Assembly (NCBI GenBank): GCA_045593905.1
Contig: JAZNXL010000014.1
Location: 30,488-94,487 of the forward strand
Direction: 5' to 3'
Length of the DNA stretch: 64,000 nt
From: RGIG9041 sp045593905
GTDB lineage: Bacteria > Bacillota > Clostridia > Oscillospirales > QAKW01
Position numbers and translations under genes: made by a program. How positions within the stretch are numbered: the first letter of the stretch is position 1; each line of letters starts with the position of its first letter. Of the stretch, positions 24,898-33,782 are shown piece by piece. Under the pieces are notes generated by a model. The model did no database searches, was not told where the DNA came from, and saw only the letters and a program-made list of their open reading frames with translations.

Positions 24898-25848
24898 ATG
24901 ATTGAGATGGAAAGACCGCGCATTGAAACACAAATTCAAGGCGAAAAGGGCGAGTACGGACGTTTTATAGCTGAACCGCTTGAAACAGGCTATGGTATTA
25001 CTCTCGGTAATGCGCTTCGCAGAATCCTTTTATCAACACTTGAAGGCTACGCAGTTGTTTGTGCAAAAATCAACAACGTACCCCACGAGTTTATGTCGAT
25101 TGAAGGCGTAAAAGAAGAAGTAATTGAGATTATACTGAATATTAAAGGCATTATCCCCAAGCTGTATTGCGAGGAACCCAAAACCGTTTACATCGAGGCA
25201 AAAGGCCCCGGCATTGTAACGGCTGGCGACATTAAACTCGACAGTGAAGTTGAAATTTTAAACCCCGAGCACGTTATTGCTACTCTTTCAGAAGACGCAG
25301 TATTAAACATTGAAATGGTTATTGACCGTGGACGTGGTTACGTTGGCGCAGAGGCTAATAAAAAATATACTCAAGACCAAGTAAATATGCTCGCTGTTGA
25401 TTCAAACTTCACACCTGTTTTAAAGGTAAACTACACAGTAGACAATACACGTGTAGGCCAAATCACAGACTTTGATAAACTCACACTTGACGTTTGGACA
25501 AACCAAACTGTTACAGCATCTGATGCAGTTTCTATGGCAGCAAGAATTATGAACGAGCACTTAAACCTCTTCATTGACCTTTCTGAAAAAGCAAAGAATG
25601 CATCAATTATGGTAGAAAAAGAAGAAACACGCAAAGAGAAAGTTCTTGAAATGCTTATTGAAGAGCTTGACCTTTCAGTTCGTTCTTTCAACTGCTTAAA
25701 GCGTGCAAGTATCAGTACTGTTGAGGACCTCACAAACAAAAGCGAGGAAGACATGATGAAAGTGCGTAACCTTGGCCGTAAATCTCTTGATGAGGTTATT
25801 GGCAAGCTTGCGTCACTCGGGTTGTCACTTAAAAGGGACGACGACTAA
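24898..25848 (+). CDS. rpoA: DNA-directed RNA polymerase subunit alpha
   Basis: 316 residues. The N-terminal dimerisation domain (about 1-232; GYGITLGNALRRILLSTLEG) is joined by a short linker to the C-terminal domain (about 250-312), whose helix-hairpin-helix (VRNLGRKSLDEV) binds UP elements such as the A/T tract proposed before this operon. SD AAGGGAGG. Confidence 0.97.
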   Translation: MIEMERPRIETQIQGEKGEYGRFIAEPLETGYGITLGNALRRILLSTLEGYAVVCAKINNVPHEFMSIEGVKEEVIEIILNIKGIIPKLYCEEPKTVYIEAKGPGIVTAGDIKLDSEVEILNPEHVIATLSEDAVLNIEMVIDRGRGYVGAEANKKYTQDQVNMLAVDSNFTPVLKVNYTVDNTRVGQITDFDKLTLDVWTNQTVTASDAVSMAARIMNEHLNLFIDLSEKAKNASIMVEKEETRKEKVLEMLIEELDLSVRSFNCLKRASISTVEDLTNKSEEDMMKVRNLGRKSLDEVIGKLASLGLSLKRDDD

Positions 25849-25871
25849 TATATTAATGGAGGTATACTAAG

Positions 25872-26216
25872 GTGTCAGGATACAGAAAACTGGGCAGACC
25901 GACAGACCACCGTCGCGCAATGCTCAGAGGTATGGTGACCTATCTTCTCGAAAACGGCTCAATTGAAACAACTCTCATGCGTGCCAAAGAAGTTAGAAGA
26001 ATCACCGAGAAAATGATTACACTCGGCAAGAATGATACACTTCATTCAAAACGCCAGGCTTTATCATACATCACAAAAGAGGATGTTGTTAACAAGCTCT
26101 TTACAGAGATTGGCCCCTCATACGCTGACCGTAACGGCGGCTACACAAGAATTATTAAAAAGGGTCCCCGTCGCGGCGATAACGCTGAGATGGCAATTAT
26201 CACTCTTGTAAAATAA
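25872..26216 (+). CDS. rplQ: 50S ribosomal protein L17
   Basis: 114 residues from GTG (25872), SD TGGAGGT. SGYRKLGRPTDHRRAMLRGM is the family N-terminus. It is the last gene of the ribosomal operon; a strong terminator follows 7 bases after the stop. No ECF transporter genes follow, unlike many Bacillota. Confidence 0.97.
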   Translation: MSGYRKLGRPTDHRRAMLRGMVTYLLENGSIETTLMRAKEVRRITEKMITLGKNDTLHSKRQALSYITKEDVVNKLFTEIGPSYADRNGGYTRIIKKGPRRGDNAEMAIITLVK

Positions 26217-26223
26217 TTTATAA

Positions 26224-26257
26224 AACCTGTAATGCATTTGCATTACAGGTTTTTTTA
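26224..26257 (+). terminator. Terminator of the ribosomal protein operon
   Basis: A 12-bp perfect stem AACCTGTAATGC / GCATTACAGGTT with loop ATTT and a T-tract of 7-8. The 3' arm overlaps a possible -35 for the next gene. Confidence 0.92.
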
Positions 26258-26266
26258 TGCTATTAT
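26238..26266 (+). promoter_or_regulatory. Possible promoter of the WYL-sortase operon, overlapping the terminator
   Basis: TTGCAT (26238-26243) lies in the loop and 3' arm of the rplQ terminator, then a 17-base spacer and TATTAT (26261-26266), 16 bases before the WYL gene ATG. It is the only candidate in the 66-base gap. Confidence 0.4.
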
Positions 26267-26282
26267 TGTTTTAGGTGATATT

Positions 26283-27260
26283 ATGAATTATAGTAAAAAA
26301 CTACGGCCGCTTTATTTATACGATTATTTGCAAACTGTAACCGACGAAAATTGCGGCGTAACAATGAGTGAAATAATAGACTATTTATATAGCCTTAACA
26401 TAACCGCCGAGCGCAAGGCTATTTATGACGATATTATGCTACTAACCGAGTACTATAATGCCGATATTTTACAGGTACGTAACGGAAAACGCACCGAGTA
26501 CCGACTAATGTCGCGTAAGTTCGAGCTTGCAGAACTGCGGCTTTTGGTTGACGCCGTTCAATCTTCGAGGTTTATTACCGCCAAAAAGAGCGACAGCCTT
26601 ATTAAAAAGCTAAAAACTCTTGCAGGTCCTACCGATGCCGAGTCAATTGCAGGTCAGGTGCTTGTTACAAGCCGTATAAAATCAATGGAAGAAACCATCT
26701 ATTATAACGTAGATAAAATCAACCTTGCAATTTCAAAAAACAAACAAATCTCGTTTAATTACTTTGAGTGGACACCGCTAAAGCAAAAGCGAATTAAGCG
26801 TGATGGTAAAAAGTATGTGGTATCTCCGTTATCGCTTTGTTGGGACGACGAGAATTATTACCTTATTGCCGACGAAAACGGCGTTATAAAGCATTTTAGG
26901 GTAGATAAAACAAATAATATTGTAATTTGTGACCAACCTCGTAATAACGTGAATTTTGATGCAGGAATATATACCGACCGTGTGTTTGGTATGTTTGGCG
27001 GTAACGAGTATGATGTAACTCTTGAGTGCGATAATTCGCTTGCAGGCGCCGTTATTGACCGTTTTGGCAAAAACGTAATGATAGTACCCGACCAAAACAC
27101 ATTTACAGTTACCGTAACAGTTCGCATAAGCCCGCAGTTTTTTGGCTGGCTTTGCGGCTTTGGTGACAAAGTTAAAATACTGTCGCCAAAAACTGTAAAA
27201 GACGAGTTTTTAACTACCGTAGCTTCAATTTTAAACACCTATAGGAGTAATAATGATTAA
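26283..27260 (+). CDS. WYL-domain transcriptional regulator
   Basis: 325 residues from ATG 26283, with SD TTAGGTGAT. A longer reading from inside the terminator is rejected. An N-terminal winged helix (about 1-75) precedes a WYL ligand-sensing domain (about 135-230; ISFNYFEWTPLKQKR, then YVVSPLSLCWDDENYYLIA) and a C-terminal extension. WYL proteins sense nucleic acids or small ligands and control varied targets. The gene overlaps the sortase gene by 8 bases, so the sortase is the obvious co-expressed partner. Its target is unknown. Confidence 0.88.
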   Translation: MNYSKKLRPLYLYDYLQTVTDENCGVTMSEIIDYLYSLNITAERKAIYDDIMLLTEYYNADILQVRNGKRTEYRLMSRKFELAELRLLVDAVQSSRFITAKKSDSLIKKLKTLAGPTDAESIAGQVLVTSRIKSMEETIYYNVDKINLAISKNKQISFNYFEWTPLKQKRIKRDGKKYVVSPLSLCWDDENYYLIADENGVIKHFRVDKTNNIVICDQPRNNVNFDAGIYTDRVFGMFGGNEYDVTLECDNSLAGAVIDRFGKNVMIVPDQNTFTVTVTVRISPQFFGWLCGFGDKVKILSPKTVKDEFLTTVASILNTYRSNND

Positions 27261-28020
27261 ACTTAAAAGAGTTCTTTTAAATATAATAATGGTTATTTTG
27301 GTTGCGGTATTTGTGGCGTCGGCATTTATGATAGCTCGCCACTATATTCTCGATTATAAGTATAGAAAAGATTTTAAAAAAATATCTTACCTTGCGCCGC
27401 TTCCGTCATCGCAGCATACTGAACAAAGTGAACAAGAGCAGGAATATACTCCCGAAGAGTTTTATTTGTATTTAAAGTACCAAAACAACGATACTCGCGC
27501 GTATATTACAATTCCTGATACTGAGGTTGCATACCCTGTAATGTATACCTTTGATTCACCCGAATACTACCTGCGGCGTGATTTTAACAAAAAATACAGT
27601 CGCTACGGTACCCCGTTTTACGAAACAGGCTGTGTAGAGGACGGTAATACACGAATAATCTACGGCCATCACATTTCGGGCAACAAAATGTTTGGTGAGC
27701 TTTTAAATTATAAAAACAAAGACTACCTTGATGCTCACAACACAATATATTTATATAACGAAAACGGTGAGCAAAGCTACAGGGTAATCGCATCACTTTA
27801 TACTTTGGGCAACGACCCTGACCAAATCTTTTGGCGTGCAATAACCGGTGTCTATACTGAAGAGGAATATTATTCCTACCTTGACGATATTAAGCAAAAA
27901 AGCACCGTATTTGATAGCTCGTTCACTCCTGAACCGTTTTCACAAATACTTATTCTATCCACCTGTGAATACTCGAGAGAAGACGGAAGATTCTTGGTTG
28001 TTGCTGTAAAAACAAACTAA
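27253..28020 (+). CDS. Class B sortase
   Basis: 255 residues. A single N-terminal membrane helix (about 7-28) anchors an extracytoplasmic transpeptidase. The catalytic set is visible: H139 in YGHHISGNKMF, C238 in LSTCEYS and R246 in EDGRF. Class B sortases join proteins to cell-wall crossbridges or pili. No LPxTG or NPxTN protein is encoded in the window, and the SLH protein does not need a sortase. It overlaps the WYL regulator by 8 bases with SD TAGGAG. Confidence 0.9.
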   Translation: MIKLKRVLLNIIMVILVAVFVASAFMIARHYILDYKYRKDFKKISYLAPLPSSQHTEQSEQEQEYTPEEFYLYLKYQNNDTRAYITIPDTEVAYPVMYTFDSPEYYLRRDFNKKYSRYGTPFYETGCVEDGNTRIIYGHHISGNKMFGELLNYKNKDYLDAHNTIYLYNENGEQSYRVIASLYTLGNDPDQIFWRAITGVYTEEEYYSYLDDIKQKSTVFDSSFTPEPFSQILILSTCEYSREDGRFLVVAVKTN

Positions 28021-28045
28021 TTTTAACTTTAAATTTAATAATTAA

Positions 28046-28090
28046 ACACGCATATATTTCAAACTTTAAGCGAAATATATGCGTGTTTTT
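28046..28090 (+). terminator. Terminator after the sortase gene
   Basis: A 15-bp perfect stem ACACGCATATATTTC / GAAATATATGCGTGT with an 11-base loop and a short T-run. Confidence 0.85.
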
Positions 28091-28139
28091 TATATTGTAA
28101 AAATATTTTAAAAATACTCAAAAAAAGTTTACATAATCG

Positions 28140-28168
28140 TTGACAATGGGGTGTAATTGTATTATAAT
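28140..28168 (+). promoter_or_regulatory. Consensus sigma-A promoter of the dcw cluster (PmraZ)
   Basis: A perfect TTGACA (28140-28145), a 17-base spacer and a perfect TATAAT (28163-28168). Such a perfect promoter fits a cluster that needs a strong brake, here the MraZ operator just downstream. Confidence 0.92.
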
Positions 28169-28176
28169 AAATCCAA

Positions 28177-28204
28177 GTGGTGTCGCAGTGGTGACCAAGT
28201 GGCA
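28177..28204 (+). promoter_or_regulatory. MraZ operator: three direct repeats of 11-bp period
   Basis: GTGGTG (28177-28182), GTGGTG (28188-28193) and GTGGCA (28199-28204), each separated by 5 bases and starting 9 bases after the -10. MraZ proteins are known to bind tandem TGG-containing repeats of this spacing upstream of their own gene. A fourth degenerate unit may lie at 28210. Binding here would cover the transcription start, giving autorepression. Confidence 0.75.
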
Positions 28205-28237
28205 TCTAAATGTCAAAAACGAAAGGCGGTGAATCAA

Positions 28238-28657
28238 GTGCTTAGCGGAACCTTTAATCATACAGTTGACGACAAGGGCAGGGTAGTAATGCCTGTAAAA
28301 TTTAAAAAAGAGCTGGGGCTTGAGTTTGTAATCACCGCAGGTTATGACGATTCACTTCTTATAATGTCACTTGACGAGTGGAAAAAATTCACCGAGCGTT
28401 TTAATAACGCGCCACCCTCAAAAGTACGTTGGATAAAGCGCTACTTTTTAGGCAGCTTGTTTGAGGTGTCAACCGACAAACAGGGCAGAATGCAAATTCC
28501 GCAACAGCTTCGTGAAAAAATCGGTGTTCAAGATAGCGTCGTATTAGTGGGAACCGGCGATATGGTTGAACTGTGGACTCCGGAGCGTTGGGAGGCATGT
28601 CAGAATATGCTTGACAGCGAAACAATCGCAACAAGTATGGATGAGTTGATTGTGTAA
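28238..28657 (+). CDS. mraZ: Transcriptional regulator MraZ
   Basis: 139 residues from GTG 28238 (VLSGTFNHTVDDKGRVVMP), with SD AAAGGCGGTGA. An ATG at 28157, inside the promoter spacer, is rejected. Two SpoVT/AbrB-like swapped-hairpin domains (DDKGRVVMP and DKQGRMQIP) are visible. It forms a ring-like oligomer that binds the repeats upstream and controls the dcw operon. Its stop shares a base with the rsmH start. Confidence 0.95.
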   Translation: MLSGTFNHTVDDKGRVVMPVKFKKELGLEFVITAGYDDSLLIMSLDEWKKFTERFNNAPPSKVRWIKRYFLGSLFEVSTDKQGRMQIPQQLREKIGVQDSVVLVGTGDMVELWTPERWEACQNMLDSETIATSMDELIV

Positions 28658-29592
28658 TGGAATTTGTTCACTACAGCGTAATGAAAAACGAGTGTATTGA
28701 GTCGCTCAACATAAAGCCTGACGGTATTTATGTAGATTGTACACTCGGCGGCGCAGGTCACAGCCTTCAAATTGCAAAGCGGCTTTCAAAAAACGGTCTT
28801 TTAATTGGTATTGACCGTGACCGAGAGGCAATAGCGGCAGCAACTGAACGGTTAAAAGACTATAGCGACCGCGTAAAGCTTGTAAACAATAACTTTTGCA
28901 ATATTAAAGATGTGCTCTTAGAGCTTGGTGTTGACAAGGTTGACGGAATACTGTTTGACCTTGGCGTTTCAAGCTACCAACTCGATAACGCAGAGCGTGG
29001 GTTTACCTACCGCTTTGACGCACCTCTCGATATGCGAATGTCGCAAACCGACACGCTAACCGCTAAAGATGTTGTTAACACCTACTCAAAAGCTGAACTT
29101 GCAAAAATTCTTTTTGAGTACGGCGAAGAAAAGTTTGCAAATAAAATCGCGGCTGCAATATGTAAAAGGCGCGAAATAGCACCAATAGAAACAACCTACC
29201 AATTAAACGATATTATAAAAAGCGTGTTTCCGCCCGATATGCGTTACGGCGAAAAACACCCCTCGAAACGCAGCTATCAGGCAATACGAATTGAGGTAAA
29301 CGGCGAGCTTAAAATTTTAGAGGGCGCTATAAGAGATGCTGCCGACTCGTTAAAATCAGGCGGAATACTTGCGGTAATGACCTTTCACTCGCTTGAAGAC
29401 CGCATAGTAAAAACAACAATTAAAGACCTTGCAACAGGTTGTACCTGTAACAAGAATATTCCTGTTTGCATTTGCAACAGAAAACAAGTCTTAAAACAAA
29501 TAACAAAAAAACCTGTCACTGCAGGCGAGAGTGAGCTTGTTGAAAACAACCGCTCCAAACCTGCAAAACTAAGAGTGGCACAAAAGATATAG
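28657..29592 (+). CDS. rsmH: 16S rRNA (cytosine-1402-N4)-methyltransferase
   Basis: 311 residues. The SAM-binding motif DCTLGGAGHS, DGILFDLGVSS and RAFQAIRI-like RSYQAIRIEVN, and FHSLEDRIVK are all present. It methylates C1402 of 16S rRNA in the P site. It is the standard second gene of the dcw cluster and is translationally coupled to mraZ. Confidence 0.96.
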   Translation: MEFVHYSVMKNECIESLNIKPDGIYVDCTLGGAGHSLQIAKRLSKNGLLIGIDRDREAIAAATERLKDYSDRVKLVNNNFCNIKDVLLELGVDKVDGILFDLGVSSYQLDNAERGFTYRFDAPLDMRMSQTDTLTAKDVVNTYSKAELAKILFEYGEEKFANKIAAAICKRREIAPIETTYQLNDIIKSVFPPDMRYGEKHPSKRSYQAIRIEVNGELKILEGAIRDAADSLKSGGILAVMTFHSLEDRIVKTTIKDLATGCTCNKNIPVCICNRKQVLKQITKKPVTAGESELVENNRSKPAKLRVAQKI

Positions 29593-29605
29593 GGATTAAT
29601 AAAGG

Positions 29606-29998
29606 ATGAAAAAAGTAAAAAACACAAAAAAGAAATACTTTACCCCTTTTACACTGTTTGCATCGATTGTGTGCGTGGCTTTAGCTGTGTTTGTTCTTAA
29701 CGGCTACATTTCGCTTAACGAACTTGCTATAACCAACGCGAAAATGGAAAAAGAGCTTCAGTCGCTTTGCGACCAAAACACAGTTTTAGAGCTTGAAATT
29801 GAGCGCAAAAACTCGCTTGGCAATATCGAAGAGATTGCCACCGAACAGCTTAGCATGGTAAAACTTCAGTCGTACCAAATTCACGCGGTTAACCTTGCAA
29901 ACGACGACAGTGTTGAAATTGCTGCGCCGTCAAACGACTCAAGTCTTTTTGACGGAATAGTTGCAAGCTTTAACATCCTTGTGGAATATTTGAACTAA
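29606..29998 (+). CDS. ftsL: FtsL/DivIC-like cell division protein
   Basis: 130 residues. A short basic cytoplasmic tail, one membrane helix (about 13-34) and an extracytoplasmic coiled coil (about 38-72) followed by SLGNIEEIATEQLSMVK, the usual FtsL/DivIC ending. It would form the trimer with FtsQ/DivIB and a partner to activate septal synthesis by the PBP and FtsW encoded downstream. Similarity is structural and positional more than by sequence. Confidence 0.8.
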   Translation: MKKVKNTKKKYFTPFTLFASIVCVALAVFVLNGYISLNELAITNAKMEKELQSLCDQNTVLELEIERKNSLGNIEEIATEQLSMVKLQSYQIHAVNLANDDSVEIAAPSNDSSLFDGIVASFNILVEYLN

Positions 29999-30015
29999 AG
30001 CATAATAAAATTAAA

Positions 30016-30056
30016 TGAGCGGGAGGTATTTTTAAAAAATGGCTTACCCGCTTTTT
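30016..30056 (+). terminator. Weak hairpin with T-run between ftsL and the PBP gene
   Basis: AGCGGG (30017-30022) pairs with CCCGCT some 24 bases later and is followed by TTTTTATTG. It may attenuate transcription inside the cluster or only mark mRNA processing. The inner part of the stem is imperfect. Confidence 0.4.
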
Positions 30057-30080
30057 ATTGTTTAATACGAGGCATAAAAA

Positions 30081-32327
30081 ATGGCTAAATCACCCGATAA
30101 AAATATGATATTTAGAAGCGCTATAGTAATCGGCGTTATTTTTGTGGTTGTTGGCGTACTTATTTTCTTTTTGGCAAGGTACCAGATTATCGAGTACGAT
30201 TTGTATCAGTCCCGAGCAATCTCGCAACAAACGTTAAACACCACCATCAACGCAAACCGCGGCAAAATCACCGACTGCAACGGCGTTGAGCTTGCTGTGT
30301 CAAAAACAGTAAAAACGGTATACATAAGCCCAAAGAATATTAAAAACGAAACCGAGGCGCGCGATATTGCAAAAAACCTTTCTGAAATTTTAGAGGTTGA
30401 CTACGAGCGCGTTTACCAAAAAACACAAAAGAACAACTTTTACGAGGTAATAAAGCGCAAGGTCGAAAACGATATTGCCGATAAGGTTCGCGAATATGTC
30501 AGCAAGAGCAAGGTTACAGGCGTTCATCTTATTGACGATACCAAGCGCTACTACCCCTATAACAACCTCGCATCGCACATAATCGGCTTTGTAGGTACCG
30601 ATAACACAGGTCTTGACGGTGTTGAGCTTACATACAACAAATATCTTTCGGGTACAAACGGAAAGCTTATTACAGCAAAAAACAATGCAGGTAGCGAACT
30701 GCCCATCGAGTACGAAACTTACGTGCCTGCGCAAGACGGCAACACCGTTAGGTTAACTATTGACTCAACTGTTCAGTACTACCTCGAAAAGCATATTGAA
30801 CAGGCGCGCGAGGATAATAAATGTTTAAACGGCGCTGCGGGTATAATAATGGATGTAAACACAGGCGCAATTCTTGCAATGACATCAAAGCCCGACTACG
30901 ATTTAAACGCGTACCAGACAATTACCGACTCACTTTTAACACAAGAGCTCGAAAACTATAAGCCCGACGAGAGCGACGAAAACTCGCTTACAGTCGAAGA
31001 AAAAGAGTCACAACTTGTTAATAAGATGCACCGTAACAAGCTGATTGTTGATACTTATGAGCCAGGTTCTACCTTTAAAATACTTACTACTGCAATGGCA
31101 GTTGAAGAAAACGTTGTAAACGATAACAGCTCGTTCTACTGCCCCGGTTATAAGGTTGTTGCCGGCAGACGTATTGCTTGCTGGAAGCACGGCGGTCACG
31201 GTGCGCAAAACCTTGCAACTGCAATTCAAAACTCTTGTAACCCTGCGTTTATGTCAATTGCAGAGTTTGTAACAAACTCGAGCTTTATAAACTACTACAA
31301 AAACTTTGGCTTGACCGAGCGCACAGGCGTTGACCTTACAGGTGAGGCTACAGGCATTTTCCACGCAAAAGGCACCTTTAACGAGGTTGAGCTTGCAACT
31401 GCATCATTCGGTCAGCGTTTTAAGGTAACACCAATACAAATGATTACCGCTGTAGCATCGGTTGCAAACGGCGGATACCTTATAACACCGCACGTTGTAA
31501 AAGATATTGTTTCAGAAGACGAAAACGGCAAATCAACAGTTGTAAAATCAGTTGAAAGCGGTGTTAAGCGTCAGGTAATATCAAAGAGCACATCAACCAA
31601 GGTAAGCGACCTTTTGGAACAGGTTGTATCGGTCGGTTCAGGTAAAAACGCATACGTAAAAGGCTACCGCGTTGCAGGTAAAACAGGTACTTCTGAAAAG
31701 CTTGGCAGCGAAACTACTACAGGCGAAGAAGAATATATTGCATCGTTTATTGGCTTTGCGCCTGCTGACGACCCGCAAATTGCAATTCTTGTTATGCTCG
31801 ACGAGCCAAGCGGCGGCGAGTACTTTGGCGGTCTTACTGCAGCCCCTGTTGCAGGTAAAATTTTAACCGATGTATTGCCATACCTTGAAATTGCAGCTGA
31901 GTACACAACCGAGGAGCTTGCAACACTTGATACATCAGTACCTTCACTTATTGGTACCGATACCGACAAAGCAATAAAAGAGCTTGCTAACAAAGGCTTA
32001 AAATATAAGATTGTAGGCGGCGAAGGTGAAATTGAACACCAAATGCCCAAAAACGGCACACTTATTCCAAAAAACGGTACCGTTGTTCTTTATACAAACG
32101 GCAAAGAGCCGTCAGCTACAGTCACCGTTCCCGATATTACAAAGATGAGTATAGCGGGCGCTACAAAAATGATTTCTAACTACGGTCTTAACCTAAAACT
32201 CATAGGCAACGAGAGTACCAAAAACACGGCGCTTATTGCAACGCAATCACCTGCCGCAGGTACTGTTGTAGAGGCGGGCACCGTAATAACCGCAAACTAC
32301 AAAAACTACGACGGCGTTTCAAACTAA
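30081..32327 (+). CDS. Class B penicillin-binding protein with two PASTA domains (FtsI/SpoVD type)
   Basis: 748 residues. A membrane helix (about 12-33), a PBP dimerisation domain (about 50-220) and a transpeptidase domain with S330 in STFK, S385 in SCN and K534 in KTGT. Two C-terminal PASTA repeats (about 615-675 and 680-745) may bind uncrosslinked peptidoglycan. It crosslinks septal peptidoglycan with FtsW as partner glycosyltransferase. The position in the dcw cluster favours the division enzyme; SpoVD paralogs also occur in such clusters, so the exact name is left open. Confidence 0.93.
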   Translation: MAKSPDKNMIFRSAIVIGVIFVVVGVLIFFLARYQIIEYDLYQSRAISQQTLNTTINANRGKITDCNGVELAVSKTVKTVYISPKNIKNETEARDIAKNLSEILEVDYERVYQKTQKNNFYEVIKRKVENDIADKVREYVSKSKVTGVHLIDDTKRYYPYNNLASHIIGFVGTDNTGLDGVELTYNKYLSGTNGKLITAKNNAGSELPIEYETYVPAQDGNTVRLTIDSTVQYYLEKHIEQAREDNKCLNGAAGIIMDVNTGAILAMTSKPDYDLNAYQTITDSLLTQELENYKPDESDENSLTVEEKESQLVNKMHRNKLIVDTYEPGSTFKILTTAMAVEENVVNDNSSFYCPGYKVVAGRRIACWKHGGHGAQNLATAIQNSCNPAFMSIAEFVTNSSFINYYKNFGLTERTGVDLTGEATGIFHAKGTFNEVELATASFGQRFKVTPIQMITAVASVANGGYLITPHVVKDIVSEDENGKSTVVKSVESGVKRQVISKSTSTKVSDLLEQVVSVGSGKNAYVKGYRVAGKTGTSEKLGSETTTGEEEYIASFIGFAPADDPQIAILVMLDEPSGGEYFGGLTAAPVAGKILTDVLPYLEIAAEYTTEELATLDTSVPSLIGTDTDKAIKELANKGLKYKIVGGEGEIEHQMPKNGTLIPKNGTVVLYTNGKEPSATVTVPDITKMSIAGATKMISNYGLNLKLIGNESTKNTALIATQSPAAGTVVEAGTVITANYKNYDGVSN

Positions 32328-32339
32328 CGGAGGAAACTG

Positions 32340-33782
32340 ATGAAACTGTCATACCTTGCATCAACAATAACATCACAAACAGACCTTGCCGATATTGATA
32401 TCACAGGCGTATTTTTCGACTCGCGCAAGGTGATAAAAAACTCGCTTTTTGTGTGTATTAAGGGCGAGAGCGTTGACGGTCATAACTATGCTAAAAACGC
32501 CGAGATTGCAGGTGCTGCGGTAATTGTTGCCGAGCATCAGACCGAAAGCTCTTTACCGCATATTATTGTTGACGATGCACGAATTGCAATGTCGCGTCTT
32601 TCGGCAATGTGGTTTGGTAACCCTCAAAACAAGCTCAAGTTTATTGGCATAACAGGTACAAACGGCAAAACCTCTACCGCGTTTTATGTAAAGCGCATAC
32701 TCGATAATATGGGCAAAAAAACAGGTATGATAGGCACAGTTTGTAATATTATTTGCGACAAGGTATACACCGCATCAGTTACTACCCCCGAGCCGTATGC
32801 ACTTTATGGCCTTCTTGCCCAAATGGTCGATGCGGGTGTTGAATATGTTGTAATGGAGGTATCGTCGCACTCGCTCGTTCAAAACAGAGTATACGGCATA
32901 ACCTTTGAAACAGCGGTGTTTACAAATCTTACTCAAGACCACCTCGACTACCATAAAACAATGGAAAACTACAAGGCTGCAAAAGCGCTTTTGTTTAATG
33001 TTTCAAAATCGGCAGTAATTAATATTGACGATAAAACAGGCAAAGAATATTACGACTCGGTAGAGTGCAAAAAATACAGTTATTCAACCCTTTATAACAG
33101 TGCAGACTTTGTTGGAAAAGATATTAAAATCAAGCCCTCGGGCGTAAACTTTTTAGCGGTAACCCTTGGCGGTATCGCGCGTGTTGGCGTGTCGTCACCC
33201 GGCGGCTTTACAGTATATAACGCACTCGGCGCAATAGGTGCCGTTTGTGCGCTCGGTTTCAGGTTTATCGACATTATTGAGCACCTTTTAACACTCGGCG
33301 GTGTTGACGGTAGAGCGCAAATTATAAGCGGTGAGCGTGATTATACCGTTATGATTGACTACGCACACACACCCGACGGACTTAAAAATATTTTGTCTTC
33401 GGTTAAAAAATATGCAAAAGCAAGGGTAATAACACTCTTTGGTTGCGGCGGTGACCGCGACAAAACCAAGCGTCCTATTATGGCGCAAGTTGCATGTGAA
33501 TACTCTGACTACGTTGTGGTAACCTCAGATAACCCACGCACTGAAGACCCTATGCAAATTATTAACGATATTTTGGTAGGCATAACCCTTCCGAAATCGC
33601 AATATACAGTAATAGAAAATCGCGAAAAGGCAATTTACCACGCAATTGATCTGGCAAAGCCTGACGATATTGTAGTTTTGGCGGGTAAAGGCCACGAAAA
33701 ATACCAAATTTTAAAAGACGGCAAGGTTGACTTTGACGAAGAGGCAATAGCCATAAAAATAATGGAACAGTTACAAAAATGA
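32340..33782 (+). CDS. murE: UDP-MurNAc-L-Ala-D-Glu--meso-DAP ligase
   Basis: 480 residues, a three-domain Mur ligase. The ATP loop GTNGKTSTAF follows the N-terminal UDP-binding domain. The specificity motif DNPR (D397-R400) in SDNPRTEDP selects meso-diaminopimelate rather than lysine, so the cell wall is expected to be of the DAP type. It overlaps murF by 4 bases (ATGA). Confidence 0.96.
   Translation: MKLSYLASTITSQTDLADIDITGVFFDSRKVIKNSLFVCIKGESVDGHNYAKNAEIAGAAVIVAEHQTESSLPHIIVDDARIAMSRLSAMWFGNPQNKLKFIGITGTNGKTSTAFYVKRILDNMGKKTGMIGTVCNIICDKVYTASVTTPEPYALYGLLAQMVDAGVEYVVMEVSSHSLVQNRVYGITFETAVFTNLTQDHLDYHKTMENYKAAKALLFNVSKSAVINIDDKTGKEYYDSVECKKYSYSTLYNSADFVGKDIKIKPSGVNFLAVTLGGIARVGVSSPGGFTVYNALGAIGAVCALGFRFIDIIEHLLTLGGVDGRAQIISGERDYTVMIDYAHTPDGLKNILSSVKKYAKARVITLFGCGGDRDKTKRPIMAQVACEYSDYVVVTSDNPRTEDPMQIINDILVGITLPKSQYTVIENREKAIYHAIDLAKPDDIVVLAGKGHEKYQILKDGKVDFDEEAIAIKIMEQLQK

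Noticed and set aside
28157..28237. Extended MraZ start at 28157
   Set aside because: That ATG lies within the promoter -35/-10 spacer, upstream of the expected transcript start, and the extension would translate the operator repeats.
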